A stretch of 56,534 bases of DNA from Thermoplasmatota archaeon. GTDB taxonomy: Archaea > Thermoplasmatota > Thermoplasmata > Lutacidiplasmatales > JAMCUS01. Of this stretch, positions 46,215-55,252 are shown piece after piece (the first letter of the stretch is position 1; every line of letters begins with the position of its first letter). The DNA is taken from assembly GCA_023379385.1 (NCBI GenBank), contig JAMCUS010000021.1:1-56534 (forward strand). Reading direction: 5' to 3'. Under the pieces are notes generated by a model. It saw only the letters and a program-made list of their open reading frames with translations. It was not told where the DNA came from and did not search any database. The translations under genes were made by a program, and so were the position numbers.

Positions 46215-46481
46215 ATGAAAGAAAAAAGCAAAATAAATGGAAGATGGCTTAGCCACATGGATAAGGGTACCAAGGAATGGGCAAAGGAAACCACGGTTGA
46301 CGACCTCAAAAGAATGGTATGCGAAATGGAAGATCTTGGAGAAGATGTGATACGGTTGAAGAAGCTGGTTCAGACGATTGATGAAATGTACAGGGCAGTT
46401 TCGTTGCTTGAAGACAGCATAGAATCCGAATATTTAGGTATAGAGAAGTCTATTCACGGTGAAGTCTTTGCAGAAGCCTAA
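46215..46481 (+). CDS. Small acidic helical protein of unknown function
   Basis: 88 residues, charged and predicted almost fully helical: KEWAKETTVDDLKRMVCEME, then LKKLVQTIDEMYRAVSLLED with heptad spacing suggesting a coiled coil. No domain is recognised. The ATG at 46215 is preferred, after GGGATGGGAT. GATATAAATA at about 46167-46176 is a TATA candidate. It stands alone between iorB and a convergent acetyltransferase gene. Confidence 0.5.
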   Translation: MKEKSKINGRWLSHMDKGTKEWAKETTVDDLKRMVCEMEDLGEDVIRLKKLVQTIDEMYRAVSLLEDSIESEYLGIEKSIHGEVFAEA

Positions 46482-46507
46482 CCTTTTATCAACCCTTTAA
46501 ATTGTTT

Positions 46508-46936
46508 TCATATATCATTATTTATGCGTTTAGTATAATATATTATGTCTCTGTGTTCTGTAAACCCAGTTTTTTTGAATAACTGCATGGAGCTATTATT
46601 ATAATCTTCTATCAGAGCTGCGTAGATTCCAAGGTGCTCTTTTTTAAATTTTTTAATGGATTGCTCTATCAATATGGTTCCTATGCCTCTTCGCCTGTAT
46701 TCAGGATGTACTGAAAGCCTGTTTATCCATCCCTTTCTTCCATCAGAGGTAGCTATAACCACTCCCACTAGTCTATCCAGATCCCTTACGCCTATAAATG
46801 CATCCGGATCCTTTTTCATCTGATATGCTATAGATTCTTTACTGTCTCTTCCTTTGGCCTTTATTGGCAGGCCTGACTCCATCCACAGAGAACAGATCTC
46901 TTCGTAATCATCTATATTCAATCTGACAATTTCCAT
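46508..46936 (-). CDS. GNAT-family N-acetyltransferase
   Basis: 142 residues with the GNAT fold: substrate part (DDYEEICSLWMESGLP), the acetyl-CoA loop HPEYRRRGIGTILIEQSI (R/Q-x-x-G-x-G/A), and the end motif YNNSSMQLFKKTGFTEH. RimI-like length, but a protein N-terminal target is only one possibility. It is monocistronic and convergent with the preceding small helical protein. Confidence 0.85.
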   Translation of the reverse strand: MEIVRLNIDDYEEICSLWMESGLPIKAKGRDSKESIAYQMKKDPDAFIGVRDLDRLVGVVIATSDGRKGWINRLSVHPEYRRRGIGTILIEQSIKKFKKEHLGIYAALIEDYNNSSMQLFKKTGFTEHRDIIYYTKRINNDI

Positions 46937-47159
46937 GAAAGTATATAATCCATTACAGCTCTATTAATTTTTCTAAAAATAACATTTGTCTTTTGAAAAA
47001 TTATTGTAAATGACATAAACATTTACGCAGTGGATTGTTTATAAAAATGACGTATGAATAATCATCTAATTAAATAGATGTTAATCTCTTTGTTCGTATT
47101 ATGATTCAAACCATGCAGTATGATACAGAGATAAAATTAACTTGTAAATCAATAAAATG

Positions 47160-47180
47160 CATCAACTTTTTATATTGATG
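47160..47180 (+). promoter_or_regulatory. TATA box inside a CATCAA/TTGATG inverted repeat
   Basis: CATCAA (47160-47165) and TTGATG (47175-47180) flank CTTTTTATAT, which is centred 30 nt before the ATG at 47200. The geometry suggests a repressor site over the TATA element. The gene would be leaderless or nearly so. The rest of the 263-bp gap upstream shows no gene. Confidence 0.5.
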
Positions 47181-47199
47181 TTAGTTTATCTGTATTAAC

Positions 47200-47751
47200 A
47201 TGACAGAAAATATAAAGGATCTTGATAAGCTTACGGAAGGTGAACTTAAAAAACTTCTTTTGGAAACGGTAAGGTCATTGTGGTCTGTTGATGGTCTCTA
47301 TTTTCTGGGAATTGAGAAACGATTCGGTACGGAGAAGGCAACGGATATTGACGCAGAGGTATGGTCTATCATGGGAGTAATTGAGGCCAAACGTCTAAAA
47401 AAATTTTTTAATATAACGGGTAACGGAATAAAGGATTTGTACAGGGCATTAAGCTATTCATCCTGGTATCTTTACATGGATGAAAAAGATATGAATATTG
47501 TCGATAACAGATATGTTGAAATAAAAAATTATAGCTGTACCATACAGAAAACAAGAATAAAAAAAGGTCTGAATGTATTCCCATGTGAAAGAGTAAGAGA
47601 AGGATTTCTAAGGTCATTTGCAAAAGAGATAAATTCTGATTTTACAGTAAAGGTCGTTGCATGCCCCCCCTCCGGATACAGTGATGACCTGTGGTGCAGC
47701 TGGCAGATAATGGAAAATAAGACAGACGGAGATAATATTTCCGAAAAATAG
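47200..47751 (+). CDS. Conserved-type hypothetical protein (DUF6125-like)
   Basis: 183 residues. The first half is helical (GELKKLLLETVRSLWSVDGL with YFLGIEKRFGTEKATDIDAEVW-like order), the second is mixed with Cys residues in IKNYSCTIQK, NVFPCERVREGF and VVACPPSGYS. This resembles the family of archaeal and bacterial cytosolic proteins annotated DUF6125, in which a small hydrophobic-ligand or metal role has been suggested but not shown. It is followed by geranylgeranyl reductase 36 nt downstream in the same direction, so the two may be cotranscribed. I do not assign a function. Confidence 0.55.
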   Translation: MTENIKDLDKLTEGELKKLLLETVRSLWSVDGLYFLGIEKRFGTEKATDIDAEVWSIMGVIEAKRLKKFFNITGNGIKDLYRALSYSSWYLYMDEKDMNIVDNRYVEIKNYSCTIQKTRIKKGLNVFPCERVREGFLRSFAKEINSDFTVKVVACPPSGYSDDLWCSWQIMENKTDGDNISEK

Positions 47752-47787
47752 AACTGTGTTGGCATTAAAATAGAATTGATGATCTGT

Positions 47788-48867
47788 ATGGATAGATATG
47801 ATGTTGTCGTGGTTGGAGCCGGCCCTGCTGGAAGCAACAGCGCACGGTTTGCTGCTTTGCACGGAGCCAAAACCGTTTTTATGGATCACAGAAAAGAGAT
47901 CGGAGTTCCTGTCCAGTGTGGTGAGTTTCTGCCTGCAAAAGAGGAGATGCTCAGGATCTTTCCTGATGGTAAATATATAGATGAGGCATATGTTATTGCA
48001 CCGGAGTCCATAGAGCACACCACGGATAGCATTGTTATGGTAACTCCCTATATGAAGAGATACAGGCTGGAGTTCAGGGGCATGTCCGTAAGCAGGAGGA
48101 TATTTGATAAAACAGTTGCCAAAAGTGCTGAAAAAGCCGGTGCAGAGTTTTTGGAGCATACAGGATGTACTGGTATATCTGGAAATATAGTGCATACAAC
48201 AGCTGGCGATATAGAGGCAAAAGTGATCATTGGTGCTGACGGCCCGCTTTCAATTGTGGCAAGAAGTAAGAATATAACGCTTGACAGAGTGCTTTACAGG
48301 ATGGTAACTGCAAATGCCGTTGGAGATTTTGGCAATGATGTAACAATGTATTTCGGAGATTTTACGTATGGCGGGTACGGCTGGATCATTCCAAAAAAAG
48401 GATTTGCAAATATTGGGCTTGGAGTATCATCATTGCGTAAAGGAGAATCCCTACCAGTACTTCTCAATAAATTTTCAAAACTGGTCGGAATAGATGCGTA
48501 CATAAACCGTGTTACCTGGTGGGTTCCAATAGGCCCTCCCGCAGGAACACTTACATATGGCAATGTTCTGCTTGTCGGGGACGCCGGTAATATGGTAATG
48601 GCTACTAATGGCGGTGGTATACCGACAGCACTGATTGGCGGTAGAGATGCCGGTATTGCGGCGGCAGAACATGTTGTAGAGAATAAACCCCTTTCGAGTT
48701 ACGACGCTATGTGGAAGGAGCATCTGTGGAATGCCCTTTATACAGCCTATAAAGTAAAAAAACTCTCTGATAAAGTTGCATGGAGTAATACCATGCTGGA
48801 TTTATCCATGAGAATAATGGGAAAACGCGGATTGGAAAGAACGATCAGGTGCATGAATCTTTTTTGA
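47788..48867 (+). CDS. Geranylgeranyl reductase family flavoprotein (archaeal lipid saturation)
   Basis: 359 residues. FAD-binding DVVVVGAGPAGSNSARFAA at the start, VPVQCGEF (the family's PxxCGE mark), ADGPLSIVAR, the YGWIIPKKGFANIGLG strand and LVGDAGNMVMATNGGGI. The family saturates the double bonds of geranylgeranyl chains in archaeal membrane lipids. The ATG at 47788 is used because it gives the normal start and follows TGATGATCT. Ten nt separate it from gatD. Substrate (digeranylgeranylglycerophospholipid or another prenyl chain) is not settled by sequence. Confidence 0.88.
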   Translation: MDRYDVVVVGAGPAGSNSARFAALHGAKTVFMDHRKEIGVPVQCGEFLPAKEEMLRIFPDGKYIDEAYVIAPESIEHTTDSIVMVTPYMKRYRLEFRGMSVSRRIFDKTVAKSAEKAGAEFLEHTGCTGISGNIVHTTAGDIEAKVIIGADGPLSIVARSKNITLDRVLYRMVTANAVGDFGNDVTMYFGDFTYGGYGWIIPKKGFANIGLGVSSLRKGESLPVLLNKFSKLVGIDAYINRVTWWVPIGPPAGTLTYGNVLLVGDAGNMVMATNGGGIPTALIGGRDAGIAAAEHVVENKPLSSYDAMWKEHLWNALYTAYKVKKLSDKVAWSNTMLDLSMRIMGKRGLERTIRCMNLF

Positions 48868-48877
48868 GGCTATTTTT

Positions 48878-50233
48878 ATGAACGACGAATTGAAAGTTGG
48901 TAGCAGGGTAAAGATTGAAAAGAACGGTACAGTTTATGAAGGTGTTGTAATACCCTCTTCAATTTTTTCTGAAAAAAACATGGTAAACATAAAACTGGAC
49001 AACGGTTATAATACCGGCATAAAAATTGATGAAAAATGTAATATAATATATCTATCAGAACCAGAACCTGATAAAACAGCTGAACGCGATGCATCACATA
49101 ATGGGAACATTGAAAATATTCACGAACGTGGTAATGATAACGGCTCAATCACCATAATATCCACGGGAGGAACCATAGCCTCCTACGTTGATTACGTTAC
49201 AGGCGCTGTTAAACCGGTTGTTGACGGTTCAGGGTTCATGTCAATAATACCTGAATTAAATGATATGGGCAAAATATCAATAAAACCGGTGCTCAATATA
49301 CTGAGTGAAAATATATCTTTTGAAGACTGGACTCTACTTGCCAGGGAATGTTATAATAATATAAAAAAAGACACGGGCGTGGTTGTTCTGCATGGAACGG
49401 ATACCATGGGTTATACCACCTCTTTATTGAGCTTCATGATACAGAATCCATCCGCACCACTGATTTTCGTTGGATCTCAAAGGTCCATTGACAGACCCTC
49501 CTCCGATGGATTTTTCAATATAATTTCAGCAGTCAATCTGATAAAGGCAGAGGTAATGAGCGAAGTGGCGGTCATGATGCACGCCTCTACCTCTGATGAC
49601 GGTGTATCAATACACAGAGGTGTGAAGGTAAGAAAGATGCATTCGAGCAGAAGGGACGCATTCAGGACTATCAACGGTATGCCTCTTGGCTTCATAGGAC
49701 CCTCTTTAACCGATGAGAAATTCCGTGATTTCATGGGGGAGTATAATTTCACACCGAAGTACGGCATTGAGTATAACCGCATACAGTTCAATAAACAGAA
49801 TATATGGTTGAGAAAAGATGTAAAAAAAGGTGGAAATACCGAATTTTTCCCAAAAATAAACAGAAAGGTATCACTTGTATGGTTCTATCCAGATATGAAA
49901 CGTGATGATTTTGAGTTTCTGAAAGGAAAAGAGGGTGTGGTCTTTGCTGGATCCGGACTGGGGCATATGAATAAAGATATGATTGAACTTGTTAAAGAGC
50001 TTGTGAAGAAGGGTATTGTCACAGCAATATCCACGCAATGCATAAACGGAACTGTAAATATGAACGTGTATGAAACAGGTAGGGAGCTTATAAAAGCAGG
50101 TGCTATCAGTGCATCCATCATGACTCCGGAAGTGGCTTTCACAAAACTATCATGGGCACTGGCAAATTCATCTGCTATTGACGATACTGTAAAGCTGTTT
50201 AAACAGAATATTGCAGGTGAACTGAGTTATTAG
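48878..50233 (+). CDS. gatD: Glutamyl-tRNA(Gln) amidotransferase subunit D
   Basis: 451 residues. A small N-terminal beta-barrel (VGSRVKIEKNGTVYEGVVIP) is followed by an L-asparaginase-type domain with ISTGGTIAS and VVLHGTDTMGYT, whose threonines and the DT pair release ammonia from glutamine. The archaea-only GatDE complex turns Glu-tRNA(Gln) into Gln-tRNA(Gln), so this organism probably lacks GlnRS. gatE follows after 10 nt. Confidence 0.96.
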   Translation: MNDELKVGSRVKIEKNGTVYEGVVIPSSIFSEKNMVNIKLDNGYNTGIKIDEKCNIIYLSEPEPDKTAERDASHNGNIENIHERGNDNGSITIISTGGTIASYVDYVTGAVKPVVDGSGFMSIIPELNDMGKISIKPVLNILSENISFEDWTLLARECYNNIKKDTGVVVLHGTDTMGYTTSLLSFMIQNPSAPLIFVGSQRSIDRPSSDGFFNIISAVNLIKAEVMSEVAVMMHASTSDDGVSIHRGVKVRKMHSSRRDAFRTINGMPLGFIGPSLTDEKFRDFMGEYNFTPKYGIEYNRIQFNKQNIWLRKDVKKGGNTEFFPKINRKVSLVWFYPDMKRDDFEFLKGKEGVVFAGSGLGHMNKDMIELVKELVKKGIVTAISTQCINGTVNMNVYETGRELIKAGAISASIMTPEVAFTKLSWALANSSAIDDTVKLFKQNIAGELSY

Positions 50234-50243
50234 AGGTGTTCAA

Positions 50244-52085
50244 ATGAAAATAGGTCTGGAAATTCATCAACAACTGAATACAAAAAAACTTTTTTGTGAC
50301 GATGAATCAAAATTATACGATGATGACATATTTCCTACCATAGTCAGAAGACTGCACGCAGTTAAGGGTGAACTGGGTTTAACTGATGAAGCAGCAATGT
50401 CTCAGGAAAAAAAATCCCTGCAATACAGGTATGAAATAACACCAAATAGTTGCATGGTGGAATGGGATGAAGAACCACCACACAACGTAAACGGTGAGGC
50501 CTTACAGACAGCCATTACTGTTGCAAGACTGCTCAATACACACATTGTGGATACCTTTTTCGTGATGAGAAAGATTGTTATTGACGGATCAAACACCTCT
50601 GGCTTTCAAAGAACCATAATGGTTGCCAAAGATGGATACATTGTGCTGAATGGCAACAAATACAATATAGAAACGATCTGTTTAGAGGAGGATGCATGCA
50701 GAAAGATCAGAACTGAAAAAAATGAACTGATATACAGGCTGGACAGGCTGGGTATACCATTGATAGAGATAGCTACAGCTCCTGATATACACACACCGGA
50801 AGAGGCAAAAGAGGTTGCAGAGTATATAGGCATGGTGCTCAGGAGAACCGGTATGGTAAAAAGAGGTATAGGCACCATCAGGGAAGACCTCAACATATCA
50901 ATAGAGGGTGGGAACAGGGTTGAAATTAAAGGTATACAGGATCTATCCATGATTCCAAAATACGTCAATGAGGAGGTGGAAAGAGAGAATAATCTTCTAA
51001 AGGTAAAGGAGATTCTGCATGAACGTGGATATGCTGACTTTCCATTCAAAATGGTTGATATGACTGACCTGGGAAAGAGGATCAATTCACATGTAATAAA
51101 GGAAAACCTTGAGGAGGGTTCATTGCTCTCTTTGATACTGCCAAACTTTAAAGGATTAATGGGCAAGGATATAGGTATTACAAGAAAAGTACTTGGCCCT
51201 GAATTTGCTGCAATATCACGGTATCACGGTGCTAAAGGAATCTTCCATTCAGATGAACTGCCTGGCTATGGTATTGATGCTGGCAATCTGAATGATATAT
51301 ATGCATACCTGGGAATTGATAGAGCAAAAGACGGGTTTGTTTTATTCGCAGGGGAGGTAGCTATTGGAAAGAGAATTCTGAAGGATATATACGAAAGAGC
51401 AAAATATGCATATACAGGCATACCTAAAGAGACCAGGGATCCGCTCCCCGACGGTACGAGCGCGTATTCACGTGTACTTTCCGGCATGCACAGAATGTAC
51501 CCGGAAACTGATATTTTGCCAGTTACAAATAACTTTGATATGCAGTCAAAACTACCTGAAATGCCAGATAAAGTTGTGAATGATCTTGCAGAGAGCTTTC
51601 ATCTTAATAAAAAAGTGGCATGGTTCATTATGAAGAAGGCCTACGACGACGATTTTAAAAAACTTGCCACAGTATGCATGGATTATTCATTGATACTGAA
51701 GATTATTGAGGAAGTGATTCCGTTACTTGAAAAAAACGGAATAGAGGTTATAGATCTCTACAACAGCTTTCTGGAGGTTGTTACGGCATATAATAAAGGA
51801 TTATTCGCAAGAGAGGCGATGGTTGATATAGCATACACCACCAAACTTGAGAATATAAGCATAGATGAAGCCATGCTGAAACTGGGTATTAAATCAATCA
51901 GCAGGGAGGATGTGTACAAAATTGTGGATGAAATTATAAATAAAAAAAGAGATTTCATATACAGGACGGGATACGAACGGTCTCTGAAACCAATAATGGG
52001 TGAGGTCATGAAAGAAATCAGAGGTAGATATTCTGGCAAGGAGATCATGGAAATTGTAAGAGAAAAATTATCGTTATGCTTTTAA
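50244..52085 (+). CDS. gatE: Glutamyl-tRNA(Gln) amidotransferase subunit E
   Basis: 613 residues, the normal length. The GatB-like core starts KIGLEIHQQLNT (magnesium/kinase region), with FQRTIMVAKDGYI, EDACRKI, DRLGIPLIEIATAPDI and IREDLNISI. An AspRS-like insertion lies in the middle (GITRKVLGPEFAAISRYHG...GIFHSDELPGYG), and a helical YqeY-type tail ends the protein. It phosphorylates Glu-tRNA(Gln) and amidates it with ammonia from GatD. AGAGGTGTT precedes the ATG. Its 3' end overlaps the next gene by 10 nt. Confidence 0.96.
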   Translation: MKIGLEIHQQLNTKKLFCDDESKLYDDDIFPTIVRRLHAVKGELGLTDEAAMSQEKKSLQYRYEITPNSCMVEWDEEPPHNVNGEALQTAITVARLLNTHIVDTFFVMRKIVIDGSNTSGFQRTIMVAKDGYIVLNGNKYNIETICLEEDACRKIRTEKNELIYRLDRLGIPLIEIATAPDIHTPEEAKEVAEYIGMVLRRTGMVKRGIGTIREDLNISIEGGNRVEIKGIQDLSMIPKYVNEEVERENNLLKVKEILHERGYADFPFKMVDMTDLGKRINSHVIKENLEEGSLLSLILPNFKGLMGKDIGITRKVLGPEFAAISRYHGAKGIFHSDELPGYGIDAGNLNDIYAYLGIDRAKDGFVLFAGEVAIGKRILKDIYERAKYAYTGIPKETRDPLPDGTSAYSRVLSGMHRMYPETDILPVTNNFDMQSKLPEMPDKVVNDLAESFHLNKKVAWFIMKKAYDDDFKKLATVCMDYSLILKIIEEVIPLLEKNGIEVIDLYNSFLEVVTAYNKGLFAREAMVDIAYTTKLENISIDEAMLKLGIKSISREDVYKIVDEIINKKRDFIYRTGYERSLKPIMGEVMKEIRGRYSGKEIMEIVREKLSLCF

Positions 52086-53308
52086 ATGATTTTTATAAAA
52101 ATGCAATAGAGGGTACGTACGTCATACCTCAATACTCTGGCTTATCCATAGCCAACATAGCATCTACCATACTGAAACATTATGGTATTGCTACAACGCC
52201 ACTTCCACCACTTAACAATGAAATATTTTCCGATGTAATGTTGAATAAAAGCAATATAATATTCATTGTACTGGATGGCCTTGGTTATAATTTTTTCTCT
52301 GAATTTGTAAAAAAATATAAAAAATCATATGAAATGTTTCCTGTAACGTCTGTATTCCCCTCAACCACCGCCTCAGCCCTGCCTTCCATGTTTACTGGAT
52401 GCTCACCTTCCATGCACGGTATGATCGGGTATACAATGCTGCTGCCATCTTCAGGAACTGCATACAACATGCTTACAATGACACCTGTCAATAGCGGAAG
52501 GGTTAATCAGCCCATCAATAAGCATAAATTAAATGGTTTTATAAATGTAAAAACAATCTTTCAGATGCTGTCAGAGCATGGCGTAAGATCTGTTACCTTC
52601 AACAGGGAGGGGCTTGTGGATACCTCACTTTCATCAATGCTCTACAGGGGCTCTCACCTGATCGGGTACAGTGCCCTATCAGATATGTTTCTGAATGCAA
52701 AAAAAATCATAGAGAATATGGAAAGTCATAGATGGTTCATTACAATCTATTACGACAGGATTGATGCAATTTTTCATCAGTATGGTGTTGACAACGATAT
52801 GGCATCCAGAGAAGTTAAAAGCTTTCTTTCACAGTTTTATGATCTGCTTATATCCAAACTGAGCAGCATAATAAAGGATAATACGATGGTTATAATCACA
52901 GGGGATCATGGCCATGTGCCTTTTTTCCGGGATAAAATATTGATCTACAACAACACAGGCATGGACAACTACATGCGCATGCCACCTACCGGTGATCCAA
53001 GAGCATTATTCCTCCATACAACTGCAGAGAATGAACCCATAATCAGTGAATTGTTAAAAAGATACACACCGTTCAGGTACCTTATGATGGAAAAAAAGGA
53101 TACTGTAACGCTATTCGGCCCGGAACCGTATCATAAAGAATTTTATTCACGGATAGGTGATTACCTACTTGTTCCCGATTTCGGTGGTTCCTACCATGTA
53201 CAGGGCATAAGTCATGGAAACCATTACATGAAAGCAGGTCATGGCGGTATGGATATCAACGAAATGATTGTGCCGTTGGTCTACTCTTTTCTGAATGATT
53301 TCATCTAA
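52076..53308 (+). CDS. Alkaline phosphatase superfamily phosphodiesterase/pyrophosphatase-like protein
   Basis: 410 residues. Two-metal hydrolase core of the nucleotide pyrophosphatase type: IIFIVLDGLGYNF, the Thr nucleophile region TSVFPSTTASALPSMFTG, YYDRIDAIFHQYG, ITGDHGHVPF and KAGHGGMDINEMIVPL. Family members cleave phosphodiesters or pyrophosphates. There is no signal peptide, so it should act in the cytosol. It begins within the last codons of gatE, implying coupled translation, but no known link exists with tRNA amidation. Confidence 0.83.
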   Translation: MLLNDFYKNAIEGTYVIPQYSGLSIANIASTILKHYGIATTPLPPLNNEIFSDVMLNKSNIIFIVLDGLGYNFFSEFVKKYKKSYEMFPVTSVFPSTTASALPSMFTGCSPSMHGMIGYTMLLPSSGTAYNMLTMTPVNSGRVNQPINKHKLNGFINVKTIFQMLSEHGVRSVTFNREGLVDTSLSSMLYRGSHLIGYSALSDMFLNAKKIIENMESHRWFITIYYDRIDAIFHQYGVDNDMASREVKSFLSQFYDLLISKLSSIIKDNTMVIITGDHGHVPFFRDKILIYNNTGMDNYMRMPPTGDPRALFLHTTAENEPIISELLKRYTPFRYLMMEKKDTVTLFGPEPYHKEFYSRIGDYLLVPDFGGSYHVQGISHGNHYMKAGHGGMDINEMIVPLVYSFLNDFI

Positions 53309-53567
53309 AGATGAATGGGGCTTGACAGTCTGTAAAGGAACAGAATAATTTATCAAGATCATCAAAAATTCACGCTCAAAAACTGATTTTTTAGGATTAA
53401 AAAACATCATTTTAGCATTCTCTCACAACCTGTTGAGTGGCATATTTCCATCTATATTTTTTATTTGAAAATAGAGGCTGTCATGCCTGAATTACTGTTA
53501 TAACAACAACCTACCTGACGACAGAATATTATGGACGCATTTTGTTAAAAACTAATTTTAGAAAACT

Positions 53568-54058
53568 TTAAGGCAATTCATCAATCTTCTTATCATGTTC
53601 GTTGGCATAATCTTTAATTCTAGTGCTTACCAGTATGTCACGATCAGAAGCCCTAAAAATTTTTGCGTCGGCATCGCAAAAAAAAGCTGCCAGCAGAATA
53701 ACATCTCCACTATGAATCCTGTTATCATTACTCTGTATCTCCTTATAGTGACGTATAAATTCATTATTTTATCCAATTTTATTATTTTTATAGTACCCCT
53801 TATAGTCTCCACGCGGCTAACAAATTCAATATTATCTAAGCTTATTTTTTTATTGTTTTTTTCTGTCAATATATTACTGAATACTTCACCTAATGCGTAT
53901 GTATATGCTCTGATATCTCTATCATTTTTATTTTTTTGAGTAAAGTATTTTTTAGCGTTATCAAATACATCTGAATTTTCGTTATCTGGACAGAGGTAAT
54001 CAAGAATAACATTAGCATCGACATGTTCTATGCTAATGCTTTTGCTGTCATTGTCCAT
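53568..54058 (-). pseudogene. PIN-domain ribonuclease, interrupted by one frameshift
   Basis: The first frame carries VDANVILDYLCPDN (first catalytic Asp) and YTYALGEVFSNI (Glu). Near 53730-53738 the frame slips by one base. The correct reading then continues NRIHSGDVILLAAFFCDADA, KIFRASDRDILVS and KDYANEHDKKIDELP, ending at a TAA at 53568-53570. All four acidic PIN positions are present across the break, so the loss may be recent, a sequencing error, or phase variation. As printed, the first frame ends at 53627 with an aberrant 40-residue tail. It starts 33 nt after the YwgA-like gene, as a toxin follows its antitoxin. Confidence 0.8.
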
Positions 54059-54091
54059 GCAACACCATCTAAAATGTAAATGTAAGCCTCT

Positions 54092-54631
54092 CTACAGCAA
54101 ATTATTCGAACGTATTTCGTCAAGGACATCTTTAACATATTCAATATTTTTATCATATTGTTTGAGAACTTCTTCCTTCATTGAAAAAACATGTTTTATT
54201 GCTTTTTCGTCACTTATCCCTTTATTGTATTCAATGATAGAATCTAACGTAGCTGCGATTTCTAAAAAAATACGTGGCTTTTCTTTTAGACATTCAAGCT
54301 TTTTTATTTTATCTACATCTAGGGGAAAATTAGCACAATTATTCATGTCCTCTTTCGTGATGTTATAGTAATCATCGGCAAGGGCAGTTGAATAAGGTCC
54401 ATGCAGGTACATATTATATGAATATGTGAACCTCATGCCTAGTTTTTTGGCAAAATATACCACTTTCTGAACAACAATTCTACGTTCTGTGTTATTAACA
54501 TCTTTCAATTCATCTATATCGATATTTAAACGCTTTAAAAGGCTTATCAGCAGCGCTTTATCATTTACATTATTTTCCGTGATTCTCACCTTTACCTCTT
54601 GATGTACGTTATTGATAGGTTTATTTTCCAT
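54092..54631 (-). CDS. YwgA/SocA-like (Panacea, DUF4065-type) protein, probable antitoxin or conflict-system component
   Basis: 179 residues. The core reads RRIVVQKVVYFAKKLGMRFT, then YNMYLHGPYSTALADDYY, the 'lqKlvYf...kyGPYS..l..dl' pattern of YwgA and the GepA/SocA (DUF4065) proteins. These are helical proteins often encoded beside toxins as antitoxins. The C-terminal half is helical with no known motif. A TATA element (AATATAAA, about 54653-54660) is centred 26 nt before the ATG, so the message is leaderless. The PIN gene follows at 33 nt. A toxin-antitoxin pairing is inference from family and order. Confidence 0.65.
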   Translation of the reverse strand: MENKPINNVHQEVKVRITENNVNDKALLISLLKRLNIDIDELKDVNNTERRIVVQKVVYFAKKLGMRFTYSYNMYLHGPYSTALADDYYNITKEDMNNCANFPLDVDKIKKLECLKEKPRIFLEIAATLDSIIEYNKGISDEKAIKHVFSMKEEVLKQYDKNIEYVKDVLDEIRSNNLL

Positions 54632-54652
54632 ATTTTTCCATATATATATATT

Positions 54653-54683
54653 TTTATATTGTTTTGTTACTATTTTTGTTACT
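54653..54683 (-). promoter_or_regulatory. Promoter of the YwgA-PIN pair with tandem AGTAACAAAA repeats
   Basis: On the minus strand two copies of AGTAACAAAA (54674-54683 and 54662-54671) with a 12-bp period lie directly upstream of AATATAAA (54653-54660). They may be BRE-like or regulator sites. Direct repeats this close to TATA are consistent with autoregulation. Confidence 0.5.
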
Positions 54684-54869
54684 TATTTGTTTATTAATAA
54701 ATTAACTTTAGAACTCAATAAGTGCAATGCGATTAAAACTTTTAAAAGGTTACACCAAAATGTAGAGGTTAGAATATGTTCATTATTTTTCAAAAAAAAA
54801 TTTTATTGGAAGATCCATTAAATTTTTGACTTCACTATACTGTTATATAACAAAACGTAGTTTATAAAG

Positions 54870-55172
54870 TCACGATATTATTACTCTTTTTATATTGTTG
54901 TTTTCAACAGGTTTTTTCTTTAATAAATTTCTTTTGACGAATTCTAACATCTGTTCGACTGATGATGGAATATTAACTTCTCTAATGGTTTTTATAGATG
55001 AACTTTTGTTTATAATATACTGGTGTGCAAACGAACGACCAATAGAGGATACACCAGAGAAGTCCAGACTTATTTCTGTTTCGGAAATTTGTTCTAATTT
55101 CCTGAACAAATTGTCGCAACCATTTCTTGTAGCAAGATCTGGCCCAACAACTTCGGATATTTTTACTATCAT
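54870..55172 (-). CDS. STAS-like domain protein (DUF4325 type)
   Basis: 100 residues. The pattern EISLDFSGVSSIGRSFAHQY with flanking beta/alpha elements matches the STAS-like DUF4325 family, whose core resembles anti-anti-sigma proteins. The Ser pair after SGV is the usual phospho-acceptor region. The start at 55172 is chosen because the TATA element (TTATATATTT, 55201-55210) is about 33 nt upstream. In-frame ATGs at 55196 and 55184 are too close to it. It lies 80 nt after the GHKL ATPase gene. DUF4325 proteins are often encoded beside GHKL ATPases, so the two probably act together. Confidence 0.7.
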   Translation of the reverse strand: MIVKISEVVGPDLATRNGCDNLFRKLEQISETEISLDFSGVSSIGRSFAHQYIINKSSSIKTIREVNIPSSVEQMLEFVKRNLLKKKPVENNNIKRVIIS

Positions 55173-55252
55173 AATAGTATACATAATATTACACATACAT
55201 TTATATATTTTTATGGGTAGGGTTTTTAGCTTTTTGAGGGATTACATCTGAT

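Noticed and set aside
47408-48195. Minus-strand frames opposite the DUF6125-like and geranylgeranyl reductase genes
   Set aside because: They are shadows of clear plus-strand genes, Cys/His-rich only through antisense codon bias.
53595-53939. Plus-strand frame of 114 residues
   Set aside because: It is hydrophobic by composition only and is antisense to the PIN gene, whose catalytic residues support the other strand.
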